From Caloranaerobacter ferrireducens (GTDB lineage Bacteria; Bacillota; Clostridia; Tissierellales; Thermohalobacteraceae), in NCBI RefSeq assembly GCF_001730685.1, contig NZ_MDJR01000003.1, forward strand, positions 169,880 to 233,879: a DNA stretch of 64,000 nt. Direction: 5' to 3'. Numbering within the stretch: the first letter of the stretch is position 1; every line of letters starts with the position of its first letter. This document shows positions 54,566 through 64,000 of the stretch, piece by piece. The notes under the pieces are model-generated. The model was given only the letters and a program-made list of their open reading frames with translations, had not been told where the DNA came from and did not search any database. A program made the position numbers and the translations under genes.

Positions 54566-55756
54566 ATGAAGATACTAGTTATAAACTGTGGTAGTTCATC
54601 TTTAAAATATCAGTTAATTGATATGACTAATGAAGAGGTTTTAGCAAAAGGTTTAGCTGAAAGGATAGGAATTGACGGCTCAAGAGTAAAACACAGAACA
54701 ATAGGTAAAGAAGAAGTTATTATTGAGAAGCCAATGTCAAATCACAAGGTAGCTTTGGAAATTGTACTAAATGCACTTACAGACTCTGAGCATGGTGCTA
54801 TTAAATCAATGGAAGAGATAAGTGCTGTTGGTCACAGAGTAGTACATGGTGGAGAAAAGTTCTCTGGTTCTGTAGTTATTGATGATGAAGTACTAAAAGT
54901 TTTAAGAGAATGTGCAGATTTAGCACCATTACATAACCCACCTAACATTATGGGAATTGAGGCATGTCAAGAATTAATGCCTAATACTCCTATGGTAGGT
55001 GTGTTTGATACAGCATTCCACCAAACAATGCCAAAGTCTTCATACATCTATCCACTTCCATATGAGCTGTATGAAAAGTATGGAATAAGAAAATATGGAT
55101 TCCATGGTACATCACATAAATACGTGTCAAACAGAGCTGCTGAAATTTTAGGAAAGGATATTAATGAATTAAATATCATAACATGCCACTTAGGTAATGG
55201 AGCAAGTTTAGCTGCTGTTAAAAAAGGTAAGTCAATTGATACAAGTATGGGCTTTACACCATTAGAAGGTCTTGCTATGGGTACAAGATGTGGAGATATT
55301 GACCCAGCAATAGTAACATTTTTAATGGAAAAAGAGAATATGTCAACTAGTGAAGTAAATAACTTACTAAATAAAAAATCAGGTGTTTTAGGTATATCAG
55401 GTGTAAGCAGTGACTTTAGAGACATAGAAGAAGCAGCTGCTAAAGGAAATGAAAGAGCACAATTAGCCTTAGATAAGTTTACAAGCAGAGTTAAAAAATA
55501 TGTAGGAGCATATGCAGCTATAATGGGTGGAGTAGATGTAATTGTATTTACAGCTGGATTAGGAGAGAATTCACCAGAAACTAGAGAAGCTGTTTGTGAA
55601 GGATTAGAATTTATGGGTGTAGAAATAGATAAAGAGAAAAATAAAGTAAGAGGTAAAGAAACTATTATAAGTACTGAAAATTCTAAGGTTAAAGTATTAG
55701 TTGTACCTACTAACGAAGAACTTATGATAGCAAGAGAGACTAAAGCTTTAGTATAG
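54566..55756 (+). CDS. ackA: Acetate kinase
   Basis: The 396 residues have the N-terminal [58 protein letters not shown] and [10 protein letters not shown] motifs. The enzyme makes ATP from acetyl phosphate in fermentation. Sequence composition looks slightly less AT-rich in this highly expressed gene. GGAGGTATGTT precedes the ATG. No pta gene lies in the window. A terminator follows. Confidence 0.97.
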   Translation: MKILVINCGSSSLKYQLIDMTNEEVLAKGLAERIGIDGSRVKHRTIGKEEVIIEKPMSNHKVALEIVLNALTDSEHGAIKSMEEISAVGHRVVHGGEKFSGSVVIDDEVLKVLRECADLAPLHNPPNIMGIEACQELMPNTPMVGVFDTAFHQTMPKSSYIYPLPYELYEKYGIRKYGFHGTSHKYVSNRAAEILGKDINELNIITCHLGNGASLAAVKKGKSIDTSMGFTPLEGLAMGTRCGDIDPAIVTFLMEKENMSTSEVNNLLNKKSGVLGISGVSSDFRDIEEAAAKGNERAQLALDKFTSRVKKYVGAYAAIMGGVDVIVFTAGLGENSPETREAVCEGLEFMGVEIDKEKNKVRGKETIISTENSKVKVLVVPTNEELMIARETKALV

Positions 55757-55779
55757 GCAGGATTTACCTGCCTTTAACT
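55755..55779 (+). terminator. Rho-independent terminator after ackA
   Basis: AGGCAGG/CCTGCCT form a 7-bp stem with an ATTTA loop, followed by TTAACTT. Confidence 0.7.
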
Positions 55780-55805
55780 TATATTAAAATACTGTAATAT
55801 AGTTC

Positions 55806-55834
55806 TTGACAAATGAGGTTTACCTTTATATAAT
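55806..55834 (+). promoter_or_regulatory. Consensus SigA promoter of yceD-rpmF
   Basis: TTGACA (55806-55811), a 17-bp spacer and TATAAT (55829-55834) are perfect hexamers, 31 bp before the yceD start. Confidence 0.88.
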
Positions 55835-55865
55835 AAAATCTGGCAACATTCAAGAGGTGAACATA

Positions 55866-56375
55866 ATGAAAGTAGATATTTCAAAACTTCTCGATGGAAC
55901 TGTTGAAGTAATTAATTTTTGTAAGAATGTTGATATACCTAGTTTAACAGTAAAAGGTAGAGAGATTGAGTTATTAGCTCCTGTGAACATAGATGGTGGA
56001 ATATACAGGGCTGACGAGGATTTATTTATAAATGCGACAATTACTTATACTTATAAGGAGAATTGTGCTAGATGTCTAGCAGAATTTAGTAATAAAGTAA
56101 GTACAGTTCTGTTGGGAAGACTTGTTGAACAAGATAATAATGTTTCAGAAGAGGAAATTGATGAAATTTTAGTTGTATACAAAGAGAGCATAGTGGATTT
56201 ACAAGAGTTTATAAATTCTGCTATTTTGCTTTCTTTGCCTATGAAGGCGCTTTGTAATGAAGCTTGTAAAGGGCTATGCCCTAAATGTGGTCAAAATTTA
56301 AATTTACAAAAGTGTAATTGCGAAGATGACTTTATTGATCCTCGTTTTGCAAAATTAAAAGAATTATTGGACTGA
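55866..56375 (+). CDS. yceD: YceD/DUF177-family protein
   Basis: The 169 residues begin MKVDISKLLDGTVEV and have the C-x2-C of NCARCLAEF. The C-terminal cluster is CNEACKGLCPKCGQNLN with a following CNCE, a probable metal site. The family is linked to 23S rRNA and is always next to rpmF, as here. The ATG at 55866 follows AGAGGTGAACATA. The in-frame start at 55806 coincides with the -35 box and is rejected. Confidence 0.9.
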   Translation: MKVDISKLLDGTVEVINFCKNVDIPSLTVKGREIELLAPVNIDGGIYRADEDLFINATITYTYKENCARCLAEFSNKVSTVLLGRLVEQDNNVSEEEIDEILVVYKESIVDLQEFINSAILLSLPMKALCNEACKGLCPKCGQNLNLQKCNCEDDFIDPRFAKLKELLD

Positions 56376-56393
56376 CTTAAGGAGGTGTTATTA

Positions 56394-56573
56394 ATGGCAG
56401 TACCAAAGCGTAAAGTATCAAAAGCTAGAAGAGATAAAAGAAGAGCATCAAATTTTAAGGCGTATGCACCAAATTTAGTTGAGTGCCCACAATGCCATGA
56501 ACCAAAGTTACCACACAGAGTTTGCGGTTCATGTGGATATTACAAAAATAAAGAAGTTATAGAGGTTGAATAA
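56394..56573 (+). CDS. rpmF: 50S ribosomal protein L32
   Basis: The 59 residues read [18 protein letters not shown] at the start and have a zinc ribbon CPQC and CGSC. GGAGGTGTTATTA precedes the ATG at 56394. It is cotranscribed with yceD, and a terminator follows. Confidence 0.96.
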   Translation: MAVPKRKVSKARRDKRRASNFKAYAPNLVECPQCHEPKLPHRVCGSCGYYKNKEVIEVE

Positions 56574-56577
56574 TTAG

Positions 56578-56607
56578 GATAGTGATTTAAATCACTATCT
56601 TTTTTTT
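56578..56607 (+). terminator. Rho-independent terminator after rpmF
   Basis: GATAGTGAT/ATCACTATC form a 9-bp stem with a TTAA loop, followed by eight or more T and then directly by a repeat copy. Confidence 0.85.
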
Positions 56608-56806
56608 ATAATCCATAGGAAATTATAATAAAATCTTATATTTAATAAAAAAATCAATGTTGATTTTATTGAAACTTTGTCTGGCATGCTTACATGCTAG
56701 AGTCATTATAAACCTTATTAAATTGTGGTTAATTTTAAATATAATTTCCGTTTATGGATATAGGCAAAATCTTACTTATAATTTATTTAAATCTAAGATT
56801 TTGTTC
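56608..56806 (+). repeat. Two-hairpin intergenic repeat interrupted by an 83-bp insert
   Basis: The left arm ATCCATAGGAAATTATA ends at 56627. The copy resumes at 56711 with AACCTTATTAAATTG and a normal hairpin 1 right arm, then hairpin 2. The inserted 56628-56710 is bounded by ATTATA direct repeats (56622-56627 and 56705-56710). It contains a small palindrome GCATGCTTACATGC. Confidence 0.8.
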
Positions 56807-56937
56807 TAATCTTTTGGTTACAATTTGAATCTTAAAAATACATAATTTTTAGGATAAGGGCTCTTAAATTTGCATTTTTTGTTTACAAAAGTTAAATCTA
56901 AAAATATAGACGATAAAATACTTGATTTTTTTTATAC

Positions 56938-56972
56938 TATAATATATACTAACTATTAGTAATAGGTACTAA
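56938..56972 (+). promoter_or_regulatory. fapR promoter and FapR operator
   Basis: TATAAT (56938-56943) serves as -10. TTAGTAATAGGTACTAA (56956-56972) is a 17-bp palindrome with TTAGTA/TACTAA arms, the FapR box pattern, over the likely transcription start. It implies autoregulation of the fapR-plsX-fab unit by FapR, relieved by malonyl-CoA. Confidence 0.8.
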
Positions 56973-56999
56973 ATACAAGTAATAACTCGAGGTGAAAAG

Positions 57000-57560
57000 A
57001 TGGCTAATAAAAGGCTACCTAAAAAAGAAAGACAGAAAAGATTAAAAGAAAAACTAAAAGAAGATCCTTTTTTGACAGATGAAGAATTAATGCAAATTTT
57101 TAATGTTAGTATTCAGACTATAAGATTAGACCGTCTTGAACTAGGTATACCTGAGTTAAGAGAAAGAATAAAAAATGTGGCTGAACTTAACTACTCTAAA
57201 GTTAGGGCAATCGGAGGAACTGAAATAGTAGGAGAGTTAGTAGATTTAAAATTAGGGAAAAGTGGAATTTCAATTTTAGAAACTAATAATGAGATGGCAT
57301 TTAAAAAAACAAATATCATAAGAGGTCATCATATATTTGCACAAGCTGAGTCTCTTGCTATGGCTGTTATTGATGCAGATGTAGCACTAACAGGAGTTGC
57401 CAATATTAAGTACAAAAGTCCAGTTTATGCTGGACAAAAGCTTATTGCAAAAGCAGAAGTTGTAAGGATAAGAGGAAATAAATATTTTGTACATGTTTTT
57501 ACATATGTTGGACAGGAACAAGTTTTTAGGGGTAAGTTTATTTTAGTATCGATAGAATAA
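57000..57560 (+). CDS. fapR: Fatty-acid and phospholipid synthesis regulator FapR
   Basis: The 186 residues have an N-terminal helix-turn-helix (about 20-50, [27 protein letters not shown] split by the turn) and a C-terminal hot-dog domain (about 70-186) that binds malonyl-CoA. The hot-dog domain has [13 protein letters not shown] and SPVYAGQKL. FapR represses lipid genes until malonyl-CoA accumulates. GAGGTGAAAAG precedes the ATG. A matching operator lies upstream, and a second lies before the plsY-gpsA unit. Confidence 0.94.
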   Translation: MANKRLPKKERQKRLKEKLKEDPFLTDEELMQIFNVSIQTIRLDRLELGIPELRERIKNVAELNYSKVRAIGGTEIVGELVDLKLGKSGISILETNNEMAFKKTNIIRGHHIFAQAESLAMAVIDADVALTGVANIKYKSPVYAGQKLIAKAEVVRIRGNKYFVHVFTYVGQEQVFRGKFILVSIE

Positions 57561-57575
57561 GAAGGAGGGGGTAAT

Positions 57576-58589
57576 ATGAGAATAATAGTTGATGCAATGG
57601 GGGGAGATAAAGGTCCTGAAGTAACAGTAAAGGGTTGTGTAGATGCATTAAATGAAGTAGATGTTGAAATTGTATTAGTTGGTAAAGAGGAAATGATAAA
57701 AGAGCAATTAGCTAAACTGGAATATAACGGGAATAATATTAGCATTGTTAATGCGGATGATGTAATAACAAATGATGATAAACCAGTTATGGCAATAAGA
57801 AGAAAGAAAAATTCTTCAATGGTAGTTGGCTTGAAAATGGTGAAAGATAAAGAAGGAGATGCTTTTATTTCTGCAGGCAATACAGGTGCTTTGTTAACTG
57901 GAGGTTTGCTAGTTGTAGGACGAATCAAGGGTATAGAGAGAGCAGCATTAGCTCCTGTTTATCCAACTAAAAAAGGAATTTCTTTATTAATAGATGCTGG
58001 TGCGAATGCAGATTGTAAACCAAAATATCTACAGCAATTTGCTTTAATGGGAAGTATATACGCAGAGAAAGTTTTAAACAAGAAAAACCCGAAGGTTGGA
58101 TTAGTTAATATTGGTGTAGAAGAAGGAAAAGGTAATGAGTTAACTAAGGAAGCTTTTGAGTTATTATCAAAATCATCACTAATAAATTTCTATGGTAATG
58201 TTGAAGCTAGAGATATTCCAGAAGGTTTAGTTGATATTCTAGTGTGTGATGGTTTTGTAGGGAATGTTATATTGAAACTAACAGAAGGGTTAGCATACTC
58301 TATTTTCTCAGCACTTAAGGAAGAGTTTTTAAGAAATCCTATAACTAAACTAGGAGCACTATTACTTAAACCAGGGCTTAGGAATTTTAAGAGTAAATTA
58401 GATTATACTGAGTATGGTGGAGCACCTCTATTAGGGGTCAAAGGTGGAGTAATCAAAGCTCATGGTAGTTCTGATGCAAAAGCTATTAAGAATGCAATTA
58501 AGCAAGCAAAAACTTTTGTAGAAAATGATGTTTTAAAGCTAATAGAGGAAAGCATATCTGATTTAGGAGGTAACAATGATTTTGAATAA
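57576..58589 (+). CDS. plsX: Phosphate acyltransferase PlsX
   Basis: PlsX converts acyl-ACP to acyl-phosphate, which PlsY (5366) uses. The 337 residues begin [18 protein letters not shown] and contain [28 protein letters not shown] and [23 protein letters not shown] precedes the ATG. Its end overlaps the fabH start by 14 bp. Confidence 0.96.
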   Translation: MRIIVDAMGGDKGPEVTVKGCVDALNEVDVEIVLVGKEEMIKEQLAKLEYNGNNISIVNADDVITNDDKPVMAIRRKKNSSMVVGLKMVKDKEGDAFISAGNTGALLTGGLLVVGRIKGIERAALAPVYPTKKGISLLIDAGANADCKPKYLQQFALMGSIYAEKVLNKKNPKVGLVNIGVEEGKGNELTKEAFELLSKSSLINFYGNVEARDIPEGLVDILVCDGFVGNVILKLTEGLAYSIFSALKEEFLRNPITKLGALLLKPGLRNFKSKLDYTEYGGAPLLGVKGGVIKAHGSSDAKAIKNAIKQAKTFVENDVLKLIEESISDLGGNNDFE

Positions 58590-59589
58590 GAGTAGGTCGG
58601 TTGGAATAATAGGTACAGGTAGTTTTATTCCAGAAAAGGTTTTAACAAACTATGATTTAGAAAAAATTGTGGATACAAGTGACGAATGGATTAAGACAAG
58701 AACAGGAATCGTTGAAAGAAGAATTTTGGATGATGATAAAGCGACTTCATATATGGCAACAATAGCTGCAGAAAGAGCAATAGACGATGCTGGGATTAAG
58801 AACGAAGATATTGATATGATAATTGTAAGTACAGTAACGCCTGACATGGCATTTCCTTCAACTGCATGTATAGTTCAGGATAAATTAGGATGTACTAATG
58901 CAGCTGCATTTGATTTAGAGGCAGCTTGTTCTGGATTTTTATATGCATTATCAATAGCTTATGCATATGTTAGTTCAGGGCTTTATACAAATGTTTTAGT
59001 TATTGGTGCAGAAACATTATCAAGAATTGTGGATTGGACTGATAGGAATACTTGTGTATTATTTGGAGACGGAGCAGGTGCAGCTGTTGTAAGTACAGTG
59101 CCAGAAGGTATGGGTTTTTTGGGTATTAAATTAGGCGCAGACGGTAGTGGTGGAAAGTATCTTACACAACCTGCAGGAGGTTCTAGATATCCTGCAACAC
59201 ACGATACAGTAGAGAAACGACTTCATTACATCAAAATGGAAGGGAATGAAGTATTTAAGTTTGCTGTTAGAGCTATGGAAGAAGCGGCAAAAAAGGTCAT
59301 TGAAATGAGTGGTCTCAAGCTAGAAGATATAGATTATCTTATTCCACATCAAGCCAATATCAGAATTATTGAATCGGCAAGAAAAAGATTAAAGCTTGCT
59401 AAAGATAAAGTATATGTTAATTTAAACAAATATGGGAATATGTCATCGGCTTCAATCCCTGTTGCATTAGATGAAGCAATTAAAGCTAATAAAATAAAAA
59501 ATGGTGATAATATCTTACTAGTTGGTTTTGGTGGAGGATTAACTTGGGGTTCATGTATTATTAAATGGCATAAAAACCAGGAGGTGTAA
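58576..59589 (+). CDS. fabH: Beta-ketoacyl-ACP synthase III
   Basis: FabH starts fatty-acid chains by condensing acetyl-CoA with malonyl-ACP. The 337 residues carry the Cys in [13 protein letters not shown], the His in IPHQANIRI, the Asn in [12 protein letters not shown], and the GGGLTWGS end. TTAGGAGGTAACA within plsX serves as ribosome binding site. Translational coupling with plsX is likely. Confidence 0.96.
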   Translation: MILNKSRSVGIIGTGSFIPEKVLTNYDLEKIVDTSDEWIKTRTGIVERRILDDDKATSYMATIAAERAIDDAGIKNEDIDMIIVSTVTPDMAFPSTACIVQDKLGCTNAAAFDLEAACSGFLYALSIAYAYVSSGLYTNVLVIGAETLSRIVDWTDRNTCVLFGDGAGAAVVSTVPEGMGFLGIKLGADGSGGKYLTQPAGGSRYPATHDTVEKRLHYIKMEGNEVFKFAVRAMEEAAKKVIEMSGLKLEDIDYLIPHQANIRIIESARKRLKLAKDKVYVNLNKYGNMSSASIPVALDEAIKANKIKNGDNILLVGFGGGLTWGSCIIKWHKNQEV

Positions 59590-59590
59590 A

Positions 59591-60520
59591 ATGTTTCAAA
59601 CTGTAATTTGTGATTTATTGAATATCAGATATCCAATTATACAAGGCGGTATGGCATGGGTTGCAACATCAGAGCTTGCTGCAGCTGTATCTAATGCAGG
59701 TGGATTGGGGATAATTGGATGCGGCAATGCACCTGTTGATGTAATAGAAGAGGAAATATTTAAGATAAAAAAAATGACATCAAAACCATTTGGTGTTAAT
59801 GTTATGTTGTTGTCCCCTTATGTTAATGAAATTATGGAATTATTATATAGAGAAAAAGTTCCTGTAATAACAACAGGAGCAGGGAATCCTGGTAAATATG
59901 TAGGTAGATTTAAAGAGATTGGTACTAAAATACTACCTGTAGTTCCTTCAGTTGCTCTTGCCAAAAGAATGGAAAAAGTTGGCGCAGATGCGTTGATTGT
60001 TGAAGGTACTGAAGCGGGTGGTCATATTGGAGAACTTACTACAATGGCTTTAGTGCCTCAGGTTGTTGATGCAGTTAATATACCTGTAATAGCGGCTGGA
60101 GGTATTGCTGATGGTAGAGGTTTCGTCGCAGCACTAGCTTTAGGTGCAAAAGGAGTACAGATCGGTACAAGATTTGTTTGTACTAAAGAGTGTATAGCAC
60201 ATGAGAATTATAAAAAAATGATACTTAAAGCTGGAGATAGAGATGCAGTAGTAACAGGGAGAGTTACAGGTCATCCTGTGAGATCTATTAGGAATAAACT
60301 TACTAAAAAATTTATAAAGTTAGAAAAAGAAGGTGCAGATAAAGAGATAATTGAAAAGTTAGGGGTAGGGACGTTAAGAAATGCTGTTCTAAATGGAGAT
60401 ATTGAGAACGGCTCTGTAATGGCAGGGCAGATTAGTGGATTAATTAAAGAGATTAAAACTTGTAAAGAAGTTATAGAAGATATAATTGCTGAGGCTAAAA
60501 AGGTTAAAGAGAGTTTATAG
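59591..60520 (+). CDS. fabK: FMN-dependent enoyl-ACP reductase
   Basis: FabK performs the last reduction of each elongation cycle. The 309 residues have an FMN-binding TIM barrel (CDLLNIRYPIIQGGMAWVA, EGTEAGGHIG, PVIAAGGIADGRG, GAKGVQIGTRFV). It is the FabK type, not the short-chain FabI type, which implies low sensitivity to FabI-directed inhibitors. AGGAGGTGTAAA lies at the end of fabH. The family resembles nitronate monooxygenases, but operon context decides for FabK. Confidence 0.93.
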   Translation: MFQTVICDLLNIRYPIIQGGMAWVATSELAAAVSNAGGLGIIGCGNAPVDVIEEEIFKIKKMTSKPFGVNVMLLSPYVNEIMELLYREKVPVITTGAGNPGKYVGRFKEIGTKILPVVPSVALAKRMEKVGADALIVEGTEAGGHIGELTTMALVPQVVDAVNIPVIAAGGIADGRGFVAALALGAKGVQIGTRFVCTKECIAHENYKKMILKAGDRDAVVTGRVTGHPVRSIRNKLTKKFIKLEKEGADKEIIEKLGVGTLRNAVLNGDIENGSVMAGQISGLIKEIKTCKEVIEDIIAEAKKVKESL

Positions 60521-60530
60521 GAGTGATAAA

Positions 60531-61475
60531 ATGAGCAGAATAGCATTCATTTTTCCAGGGCAAGGAGCTCAATATGTTGGAATGGGAAGCGATATTGTTA
60601 AAAATTATAAAGTTGCATCAGAAATATTTGATATAGCAAATGAAAGTTTAGGATTTGATTTGAAAAGGCTTTGTTTTGAAGGCCCTAGTGAAGAGTTAGT
60701 TAAAACTGAAAATACTCAACCGGCTATTTTAACTACTTCAATTGCTATATTAAAAGTAGTTGATGAATTAGGTTTAAAGGCTGAAATAACTGCTGGATTA
60801 AGTTTAGGAGAATATTCATCTTTAGTATATAGTGGTGCTTTTAATTTTGAAGAGGCAGTAAAACTTGTAAAGATAAGAGGTAAATTGATGCAGGAAACAG
60901 TGCCTTTTGGGGTAGGAACTATGGCTGCAATTATAGGTTTAGAAAGAGAGGTAGTTGAAGAAGTAGTTAAAGAATCAAGTAATGTAGGCATAGTTGAATG
61001 TGCAAATTATAATTGTCCTGGACAAATAGTGATTTCTGGAGAAATTAAAGCTGTTGAAAGAGCATGTGTTATTGCTAAAGAAAAAGGAGCTAAGAAGGCT
61101 TTGAAGTTATCAGTAAGCGCTCCTTTCCATTCAAGTTTATTGAAAACAGCGGGAGATAGACTAAGTGATGAACTAAAAAAAGTTTCAATAGGAAAGATGG
61201 AAACAAAAGTTGTTTCAAATGTAACAGCAAATATTATTGAAAATGAAAATGAAATTAAAGAACTTTTATCAAAGCAGGTGTTTATGCCTGTTTTGTGGCA
61301 AGATAGTATTGAGTTTATGATAAAATATGGAATCGATACATTTGTAGAAATAGGTCCAGGTAAGTCATTAAGTAGCTTTGTAAAGAAAACAGCAAAGAAA
61401 TTAGGTATAAAGGTTACAACAATTAATGTTGAGAATATAGATACACTATCAAAATTAAATGAATTCTTAAGTTAA
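60531..61475 (+). CDS. fabD: Malonyl-CoA:ACP transacylase
   Basis: FabD loads malonyl groups on ACP. The 314 residues begin MSRIAFIFPGQGAQYVGMG and show the nucleophile in GLSLGEYS, the oxyanion GQ, the catalytic His in SAPFHSSLL and EIGPGKSLS. The ATG at 60531 follows TAGGAGTGATAAA. A longer in-frame start at 60486 overlaps fabK and is rejected. Confidence 0.96.
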   Translation: MSRIAFIFPGQGAQYVGMGSDIVKNYKVASEIFDIANESLGFDLKRLCFEGPSEELVKTENTQPAILTTSIAILKVVDELGLKAEITAGLSLGEYSSLVYSGAFNFEEAVKLVKIRGKLMQETVPFGVGTMAAIIGLEREVVEEVVKESSNVGIVECANYNCPGQIVISGEIKAVERACVIAKEKGAKKALKLSVSAPFHSSLLKTAGDRLSDELKKVSIGKMETKVVSNVTANIIENENEIKELLSKQVFMPVLWQDSIEFMIKYGIDTFVEIGPGKSLSSFVKKTAKKLGIKVTTINVENIDTLSKLNEFLS

Positions 61476-61487
61476 GGAGCTGAGCTT

Positions 61488-62231
<744 letters not shown>

Positions 62232-62264
62232 ATTATTGTAATAATATTGAAGGGAGGTGTAAGC

Positions 62265-62495
62265 ATGGTATTTGAAAAACTTAAAAAAATAATAGCTGAA
62301 CAGTTAGAGGTTGAGGAAGATGAAATAAAAATGGAATCATCTTTTCAAGACGACCTTGATGCAGACTCTCTTGATGTCGTTGAACTTATTATGGCTATTG
62401 AAGATGAGTTTGAATTAGAAATACCAGATGAGGAAGCAGAAAAGATAAAAACTGTTAAAGATGCAGTTGAGTACATTCAGAATAATATGAAATAA
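62265..62495 (+). CDS. acpP: Acyl carrier protein
   Basis: The 76-residue acidic protein has the phosphopantetheine Ser in [14 protein letters not shown]. The ATG at 62265 follows GGAGGTGTAAGC. CoaBC and CoaD elsewhere in the window belong to the pathway supplying its prosthetic group. A GC-rich hairpin separates it from fabF. Confidence 0.97.
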   Translation: MVFEKLKKIIAEQLEVEEDEIKMESSFQDDLDADSLDVVELIMAIEDEFELEIPDEEAEKIKTVKDAVEYIQNNMK

Positions 62496-62509
62496 TTATG
62501 AAATATAAT

Positions 62510-62530
62510 GGTCCCGATTTTTTCGGGACC
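62510..62530 (+). terminator. Hairpin between acpP and fabF
   Basis: GGTCCCGA/TCGGGACC form an 8-bp GC-rich stem with a T5 loop. Only TTAAAAA follows, so it may be a partial terminator or an mRNA 3'-end stabiliser rather than a full stop. Confidence 0.55.
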
Positions 62531-62578
62531 TTAAAAATAGATTTTTATCAACAACTAGATATTTTAGGAGGTTAAACC

Positions 62579-63817
62579 ATGATGAGAAGGGTGGTTATTA
62601 CCGGTATAGGTATAATAAGTCCAATTGGAATTGGAATAGAAGAATTTTGGGGTGCTATTAAAGAAGGTAAAAATGGTGTTGATTATATAACAAGGTTTGA
62701 TACTGAAGGTTACTCTACAAAAATAGCAGCAGAAGTAAAAGACTTTAAGCCTGAAGATTACATGGATAAAAAAGAATCAAAAAGAATGGATAGGTTTACT
62801 CAGTTTGCAGTCGCTGCAAGTAAATTAGCTGTAGAAGATGCTCAGTTAAATTTAAATTCAATAAATAAAGATAGATTTGGAGTTATAATAGGTTCAGGTG
62901 TTGGTGGATTAGCTACACTTGAAGAGCAGTATGAAAAATTGTTAAAAAAAGGTCCTAAACGAATAAGTCCTTTTTTTATACCTATGATGATTAGTAATAT
63001 GGCAGCTGGGCAAATAGCTATTTTATTAGGTGCAAAAGGGCCAAATGAAACTGTTGTCTCTGCATGCGCTTCTTCGACAAATGCAATAGGTGATAGTTTT
63101 AAGATAATTCAACGAGGAGATGCTGATATAATTATTACAGGTGGTACTGAAGCTTCAATTACACCATTAGCTTTAGCTGGTTTTTCTTCTATGAAAGCTT
63201 TATCAACTAATAATGATAATCCTAAACAAGCTAGCAGACCATTTGATAAGAATAGAGATGGTTTTGTAATGGGAGAAGGTTCAGCAATTCTTATTTTAGA
63301 AGAATTGAATCATGCTTTAAATAGAGGAGCTAAAATATATGGAGAAATTGTAGGATATGGTATGACGTGTGATGCTTATCATATAACTGCACCAGCAGAA
63401 AATGGAGAAGGAGCAGCTAGAGCTATGAAACTAGCTTTAGATGATGCAGGTATAAAGCCAAATATGATAGATTATATAAATGCACATGGAACATCTACAC
63501 CGTATAACGATAAGTTTGAGACTGCTGCTATAAAGAATGTATTTAAAGAATATGCTTATAAACTTAAAGTAAGTTCTACAAAATCTATGACAGGTCATCT
63601 GTTGGGAGCAGCAGGTGGATTAGAAGGAGCTGTGTGTGCTTTAACAGTGTTTACTGATTTTATTCCGCCGACAATTAACTATAATACTAAGGATGAAGAG
63701 TGTGATTTAGACTATGTACCTAATAAAGGGATAGAGCAAAAAGTAAATTATGCAATGTCGAATTCTCTAGGATTCGGTGGGCATAATGCTTCTATTATTA
63801 TCAAAAAATATGTTTAG
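62579..63817 (+). CDS. fabF: Beta-ketoacyl-ACP synthase II
   Basis: FabF elongates acyl-ACP chains. The 412 residues have the Cys nucleophile in [12 protein letters not shown], the His residues in [11 protein letters not shown] and TGHLLGAAG, and the [12 protein letters not shown] end. AGGAGGTTAAACC precedes two adjacent ATG codons (62579, 62582). It is the last visible gene of the FASII cluster. fabZ and acc genes are not in the window. Confidence 0.96.
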   Translation: MMRRVVITGIGIISPIGIGIEEFWGAIKEGKNGVDYITRFDTEGYSTKIAAEVKDFKPEDYMDKKESKRMDRFTQFAVAASKLAVEDAQLNLNSINKDRFGVIIGSGVGGLATLEEQYEKLLKKGPKRISPFFIPMMISNMAAGQIAILLGAKGPNETVVSACASSTNAIGDSFKIIQRGDADIIITGGTEASITPLALAGFSSMKALSTNNDNPKQASRPFDKNRDGFVMGEGSAILILEELNHALNRGAKIYGEIVGYGMTCDAYHITAPAENGEGAARAMKLALDDAGIKPNMIDYINAHGTSTPYNDKFETAAIKNVFKEYAYKLKVSSTKSMTGHLLGAAGGLEGAVCALTVFTDFIPPTINYNTKDEECDLDYVPNKGIEQKVNYAMSNSLGFGGHNASIIIKKYV

Positions 63818-63948
63818 TCTGAAAGGTGTATTTGTTTACAAAGTAAATTATTTATGAAAATAACGTTCATGCGAGAGAAAAAATTAAATTTTTTCAAGCA
63901 TTCACTTTTATTTATATATATAAAAAAGATAAGTTTGTTATAGTTTAA

Positions 63949-63970
63949 GGCTAGGTAAAAAAACCTAGCC
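63949..63970. other. Hairpin near the right edge
   Basis: GGCTAGGT/ACCTAGCC form a perfect 8-bp stem around an A-run; TCAGACTGTAGACAAA follows. Position fits a terminator region for fabF, but there is no T-tract on the + strand. The rest of 63818-64000 is AT-rich, without a visible gene. Confidence 0.4.
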
Positions 63971-64000
63971 TCAGACTGTAGACAAAATAAAACTATAATG

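Larger units (their letters stand above)
56574..56999. other. 426-bp spacer between rpmF and fapR
   Basis: The spacer holds the rpmF terminator, an interrupted repeat copy (56608-56806) and the fapR promoter with operator (56938-56972). About 130 bp between repeat and promoter show no recognisable feature. Confidence 0.7.

Noticed and set aside
55806..55865. N-terminal extension of yceD from 55806
   Set aside because: It begins on the TTGACA -35 box of the promoter; the start with a ribosome binding site is 55866.
42413..56806. CRISPR array as an explanation for the repeated sequences
   Set aside because: Copies are separated by whole genes, are long and diverged, have no regular spacers, and no cas genes are present.
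57425..57928. 167-codon minus-strand frame opposite fapR and plsX
   Set aside because: It is antisense to two confident genes and has low-complexity composition typical of shadow frames.

Overview
This AT-rich window reads as chromosomal core sequence from an endospore-forming low-GC Firmicute, most likely a member of the Clostridia (Clostridiales or Tissierellales-like). The evidence is spoIVA and ylbJ for sporulation, SepF/YlmH/DivIVA, RqcH, RemA, FapR, PrkC/PrpC, a T-box leader, a TPP riboswitch and PyrR control. Almost all genes lie on the + strand with strong AGGAGG-type ribosome binding sites. The exceptions are tRNA-Pro, rqcH, rpmB, ylbJ, tmcAL and a dead transposase.

Layout. 1-1400: the end of an amidase-like gene, a small membrane protein, and a decayed ISL3-type insertion sequence. 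1.4-8.7 kb: a YIEGIA-family pair; then a PDZ/radical-SAM protein, der, plsY and gpsA behind a FapR-like operator; then spoIVA. 8.7-16.2 kb: tRNA-Pro; a HlyD-like protein, yggS, sepF, yggT, ylmH and divIVA (cell division and envelope); then ileS under a T-box. 16.2-25.6 kb: mtnN-aroF, small membrane proteins, a DksA/TraR-type protein, lspA-rluD, pyrR-uraA with two PyrR sites, a PAP2 phosphatase and a convergent rqcH. 25.8-42.2 kb: dapF, then yicC-remA-gmk-rpoZ-coaBC and priA-def-fmt-DUF116-protease-rsmB-rlmN-prpC-prkC-rsgA-rpe, an arrangement known from many Firmicutes. 42.2-54.4 kb: TPP riboswitch-thiT-thiN, two tiny membrane proteins, rpmB (-), asp23-fakA-like, recG, rsmD-coaD, ylbJ (-), a patatin-like protein and tmcAL (-). 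54.5-63.8 kb: ackA, yceD-rpmF, then fapR-plsX-fabH-fabK-fabD-fabG-acpP-fabF for type II fatty-acid and phospholipid synthesis.

Less ordinary features. (1) A 17-bp FapR-type operator upstream of the PDZ/radical-SAM-der-plsY-gpsA unit matches the operator upstream of fapR at 15 of 17 positions. It would tie plsY and gpsA, and also the ribosome-assembly GTPase Der, to malonyl-CoA sensing. (2) A family of roughly 115-bp two-hairpin intergenic repeats (five intact copies, one interrupted, one deleted, two partial) sits directly beside T-tracts, usually those of terminators. It supplies the last codons of ylbJ and tmcAL. (3) The pyrR-uraA spacer has a PyrR loop but no terminator T-tract and may act on the uraA ribosome binding site. 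(4) yggS appears to start at ATT. (5) Two tandem, related 47-54 residue membrane proteins lie where Bacillus has spoVM.

No prophage, CRISPR array, defence island, rRNA or biosynthetic gene cluster was seen. All functional names come from reading motifs and gene order; no database search was run.
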